64,000 bases of DNA, taken from the NCBI RefSeq assembly GCF_030811855.1, contig NZ_JAUSRN010000001.1, positions 248,001-312,000 of the forward strand, read 5' to 3'. A program made the position numbers and the translations under genes. Below are positions 62,240 to 64,000 of the stretch, piece by piece (position 1 is the stretch's first letter; the number at the start of each line of letters is the position of its first letter). The notes under the pieces were generated by a model that was not told where the DNA came from, searched no databases, and was given only the letters and a program-made list of their open reading frames with translations. This stretch comes from Variovorax paradoxus. Lineage in GTDB: Bacteria > Pseudomonadota > Gammaproteobacteria > Burkholderiales > Burkholderiaceae_C.

Positions 62240-63640
62240 CTATGGCGAGTTGAGAAGTTGCGCGACGGCGCCCGCTACCGAAAGCAATCGGCTGTCTTCG
62301 CCTCGGGCCCCGACCAGTTGAATGCCGACCGGGCGGCCGTCCGCAGTCAGCCCGCAAGGGATCACGATGGCGGGTTGCTGGCTCAGATTGACGGGAAAGC
62401 TGAAGCCGGTCCAATCGGTCCATCGGGTCATGCCGCTGCCCGGCGGCACCTCGTGACCCGCCTCGAAGGGGGCCACTGCCGTGGCGGGCGAGACGAGGAC
62501 GTGGTAATCGTGCAGCAACCGATCCATTGCGCTGCCGAACTCGGCCCGCCGCATCTGCGCAGAAACGAGGCCCGGGGTCATCTTTCGGCCGTCGCGTGCG
62601 GCCTCCAGCAAGCCGGGGTCAATGCGGCTTCGGTCTTGCTCCGGTATCGAGTCGATGCGGGCTGCTGCACCACAGAGCCAGTGGTGCTTGAAAATGTCCA
62701 GGACGTCGTTGCGAGGCAGTTGCACGGGCTCTACGCAGGCGCCGGCGCGTTCGATTCGGCGAACGGCTCGCTCGACGATCTGCATGACCTCTGGTTCGAC
62801 TTTCCCCGTCGCGGGCTCTGACCAGTAGCCAACTCGCGTGCCGGCGAGCGCGGTCTGGCCGGAGTGAGGCGATGTGGGGCCATGCGCGCATTGGGTCCAG
62901 TCGCGCATGTCCCTGCCCGCCATCACCCTGAACATGGCCTCTGCGTCAGCAACGGATCTGGCAATGGATCCGATGTGGGACAGGGTTCCGAACGCACTTA
63001 CCGGAAAGGTGGGAACGCTCGCGTAGGTCGGCTTGAATCCCACCGTTGCGGTGAAGGACGCAGGAACGCGCGCCGATCCCCCGCCGTCCGTGGCGAGATG
63101 AAGGACACCGGCGCCGGTGGCGGCCGCCACGGCCGCACCACCAGACGATCCTCCGGCGGTCACGCGAGGCATCCAGGGATTGCGCGTGATACCGCTCGAC
63201 GGACTGTCCGTGACCGCCTTCCACCCGAACTCGGGCGTGGTGGTCAGGCCCAGGAGAACGGCCCCGGAGCAGCGCAGTCGCTCGACCGCTGGTGCGTCCT
63301 CATGTTGTGGTTGGGGCTGCGTTGTCAGACTGCCGAAGCGGACCACCCAGCCCTTGACCCAGACGATGTCCTTGATCGTCGTCGGAATGCCATCGATCGG
63401 CGACAGCGGGGTGCCTGTCCGCCAGCGCTGTTCGGACGCACGAGCCTGCTCCATCGCGCCGTTGTGATCGATGTACGTGAATGCGTTGAAGGGCCTGTTG
63501 ATCGCTTCGGCCCTGGCGAGGGATGCACGCGCGACCTCCACGGGCGAGACTTCGCCTGAGCGATACAGCGCGGTCAGTTCCGCCACGCCGAGGCGGCAAA
63601 GTGGATCGGCATCCAAGAGAGGCGAGCTGATTTGCTTCAT
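62240..63640 (-). CDS. amidase signature family hydrolase, 466 aa
   Basis: Catalytic Lys in TTIKDIVWVKG and the Ser-cisSer pair in VTAGGSSGGAAVAAATG are present. Broad amide substrates are known in the family. First gene of the operon with the Liv transporter; transaminase and semialdehyde dehydrogenase follow. ATG 63640 is preferred (GGAAA upstream) to a TTG 12 bp earlier. Confidence 0.9.
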   Translation of the reverse strand: MKQISSPLLDADPLCRLGVAELTALYRSGEVSPVEVARASLARAEAINRPFNAFTYIDHNGAMEQARASEQRWRTGTPLSPIDGIPTTIKDIVWVKGWVVRFGSLTTQPQPQHEDAPAVERLRCSGAVLLGLTTTPEFGWKAVTDSPSSGITRNPWMPRVTAGGSSGGAAVAAATGAGVLHLATDGGGSARVPASFTATVGFKPTYASVPTFPVSAFGTLSHIGSIARSVADAEAMFRVMAGRDMRDWTQCAHGPTSPHSGQTALAGTRVGYWSEPATGKVEPEVMQIVERAVRRIERAGACVEPVQLPRNDVLDIFKHHWLCGAAARIDSIPEQDRSRIDPGLLEAARDGRKMTPGLVSAQMRRAEFGSAMDRLLHDYHVLVSPATAVAPFEAGHEVPPGSGMTRWTDWTGFSFPVNLSQQPAIVIPCGLTADGRPVGIQLVGARGEDSRLLSVAGAVAQLLNSP

Positions 63641-63752
63641 GAAATTTTCCAACTGACATGTATTCGAATGCGCTGAAAAGATTTAGAGCGGACGCGGCTT
63701 CCCCTGGCGATGTCCAACCGCCATGGTGAATGGATTCCAGCGAAGCACGGTG

Positions 63753-64000
63753 CTATGCGTGCGCGCAGTCGGGGGGCTTGGGGGGAGGACCTTCCGAAGC
63801 AGACGATCCGCGGCTTGAAGTCCGTGCAAGCACGCCTTTGAATTCTTTGATGGGGCCTGCAATGTCCCGAACTGAGCCGATTGCGCTCACGCCGCGCAGA
63901 ACTCCCTCGGCATCGGAGGAGAGAAAAAGTCGCGAACGTCCAATCGTCTCGACCTTGGTTGTGGAGCCCAGGGAGGGAAGTCCTGCGACCTGGAGTGCGA
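63753..64000 (-). CDS. partial C-terminal coding sequence, product unknown
   Basis: An open frame runs off the right end and codes at least 81 residues in this window. VAGLPSLGSTTKVETIGRSR and LFLSSDAEGVLRGVSAIG are followed by a Pro/Ser-rich tail ending PPKPPDCAHA. It reads in the same direction as the amidase and may be upstream in its operon. No domain is recognised. Confidence 0.4.
   Translation of the reverse strand, partial: ALQVAGLPSLGSTTKVETIGRSRLFLSSDAEGVLRGVSAIGSVRDIAGPIKEFKGVLARTSSRGSSASEGPPPKPPDCAHA

Overview
The window looks like chromosome of a high-GC betaproteobacterium of the Comamonadaceae, most likely Variovorax. This is an inference from gene content: many small catabolic operons, LysR regulators, several ABC uptake systems, molybdenum enzymes and a giant cyclic beta-glucan synthase. 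No rRNA, CRISPR array, transposase or integrase was seen.

Layout. 1-4.5 kb: an SDR oxidoreductase and alpha/beta hydrolase pair divergent from a GlxA-type AraC regulator, two gene remnants joined at about 3.27 kb, and a DUF4337 membrane protein. 4.6-5.7 kb: an enolase-superfamily sugar-acid dehydratase. 6.0-10.6 kb: the most unusual part, a module with a divergent HTH repressor, a palindromic operator lying inside a promoter, a hairpin-rich leader, 24 well-formed one-strand tRNA genes plus two tRNA-like remnants, a 67-residue protein inside the array, and an HNH endonuclease with its own terminator at the end. 10.7-13 kb: a kinase remnant and several small hypothetical genes. 13.1-23.8 kb: DeoR regulator, deoxyribose-phosphate aldolase, a double aldehyde dehydrogenase, RbsD/FucU protein, PfkB kinase and a sugar ABC transporter. 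Together these could import deoxyribose (or an AI-2-like sugar), phosphorylate it, cleave it and oxidise the acetaldehyde. 25.0-33.2 kb: a 2733-residue cyclic beta-1,2-glucan synthase whose start codon sits in the loop of a perfect 14-bp hairpin.

33.3-36.8 kb: a Crp/Fnr regulator divergent from a two-subunit molybdenum hydroxylase of isoquinoline 1-oxidoreductase type. 36.8-39.1 kb: a cystathionine beta-lyase-like PLP enzyme and a LysR regulator. 39.2-44.7 kb: a nitrate/sulfonate-type ABC transporter divergent from a nitrilase that overlaps a sulfite-oxidase-like gene. 44.8-50.1 kb: a monooxygenase-like protein, an NTF2-like secreted protein, then a periplasmic Moco lipoprotein, cytochrome b and beta-barrel-like protein divergent from a two-component system, an arrangement like E. 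coli msrPQ-hprRS. 50-53.4 kb: SSS acetate-type permease with its DUF485 partner, a tautomerase and a nitronate monooxygenase. 53.7-64 kb: LysR regulator, methylmalonate-semialdehyde dehydrogenase, omega-amino-acid transaminase, a complete Liv-type transporter and an amidase. This last set fits uptake and breakdown of an amide to a beta-amino acid and then to acyl-CoA.

The tRNA module is the best candidate for an undescribed system. It encodes 18 amino-acid specificities (no Ala or Phe gene was found). All 24 well-formed genes encode CCA. Many have T-arms or variable arms that depart from the bacterial consensus, including a tRNA-Cys with a long variable arm and a T-arm shared by Ile and Met in which the 54-58 pair is swapped.
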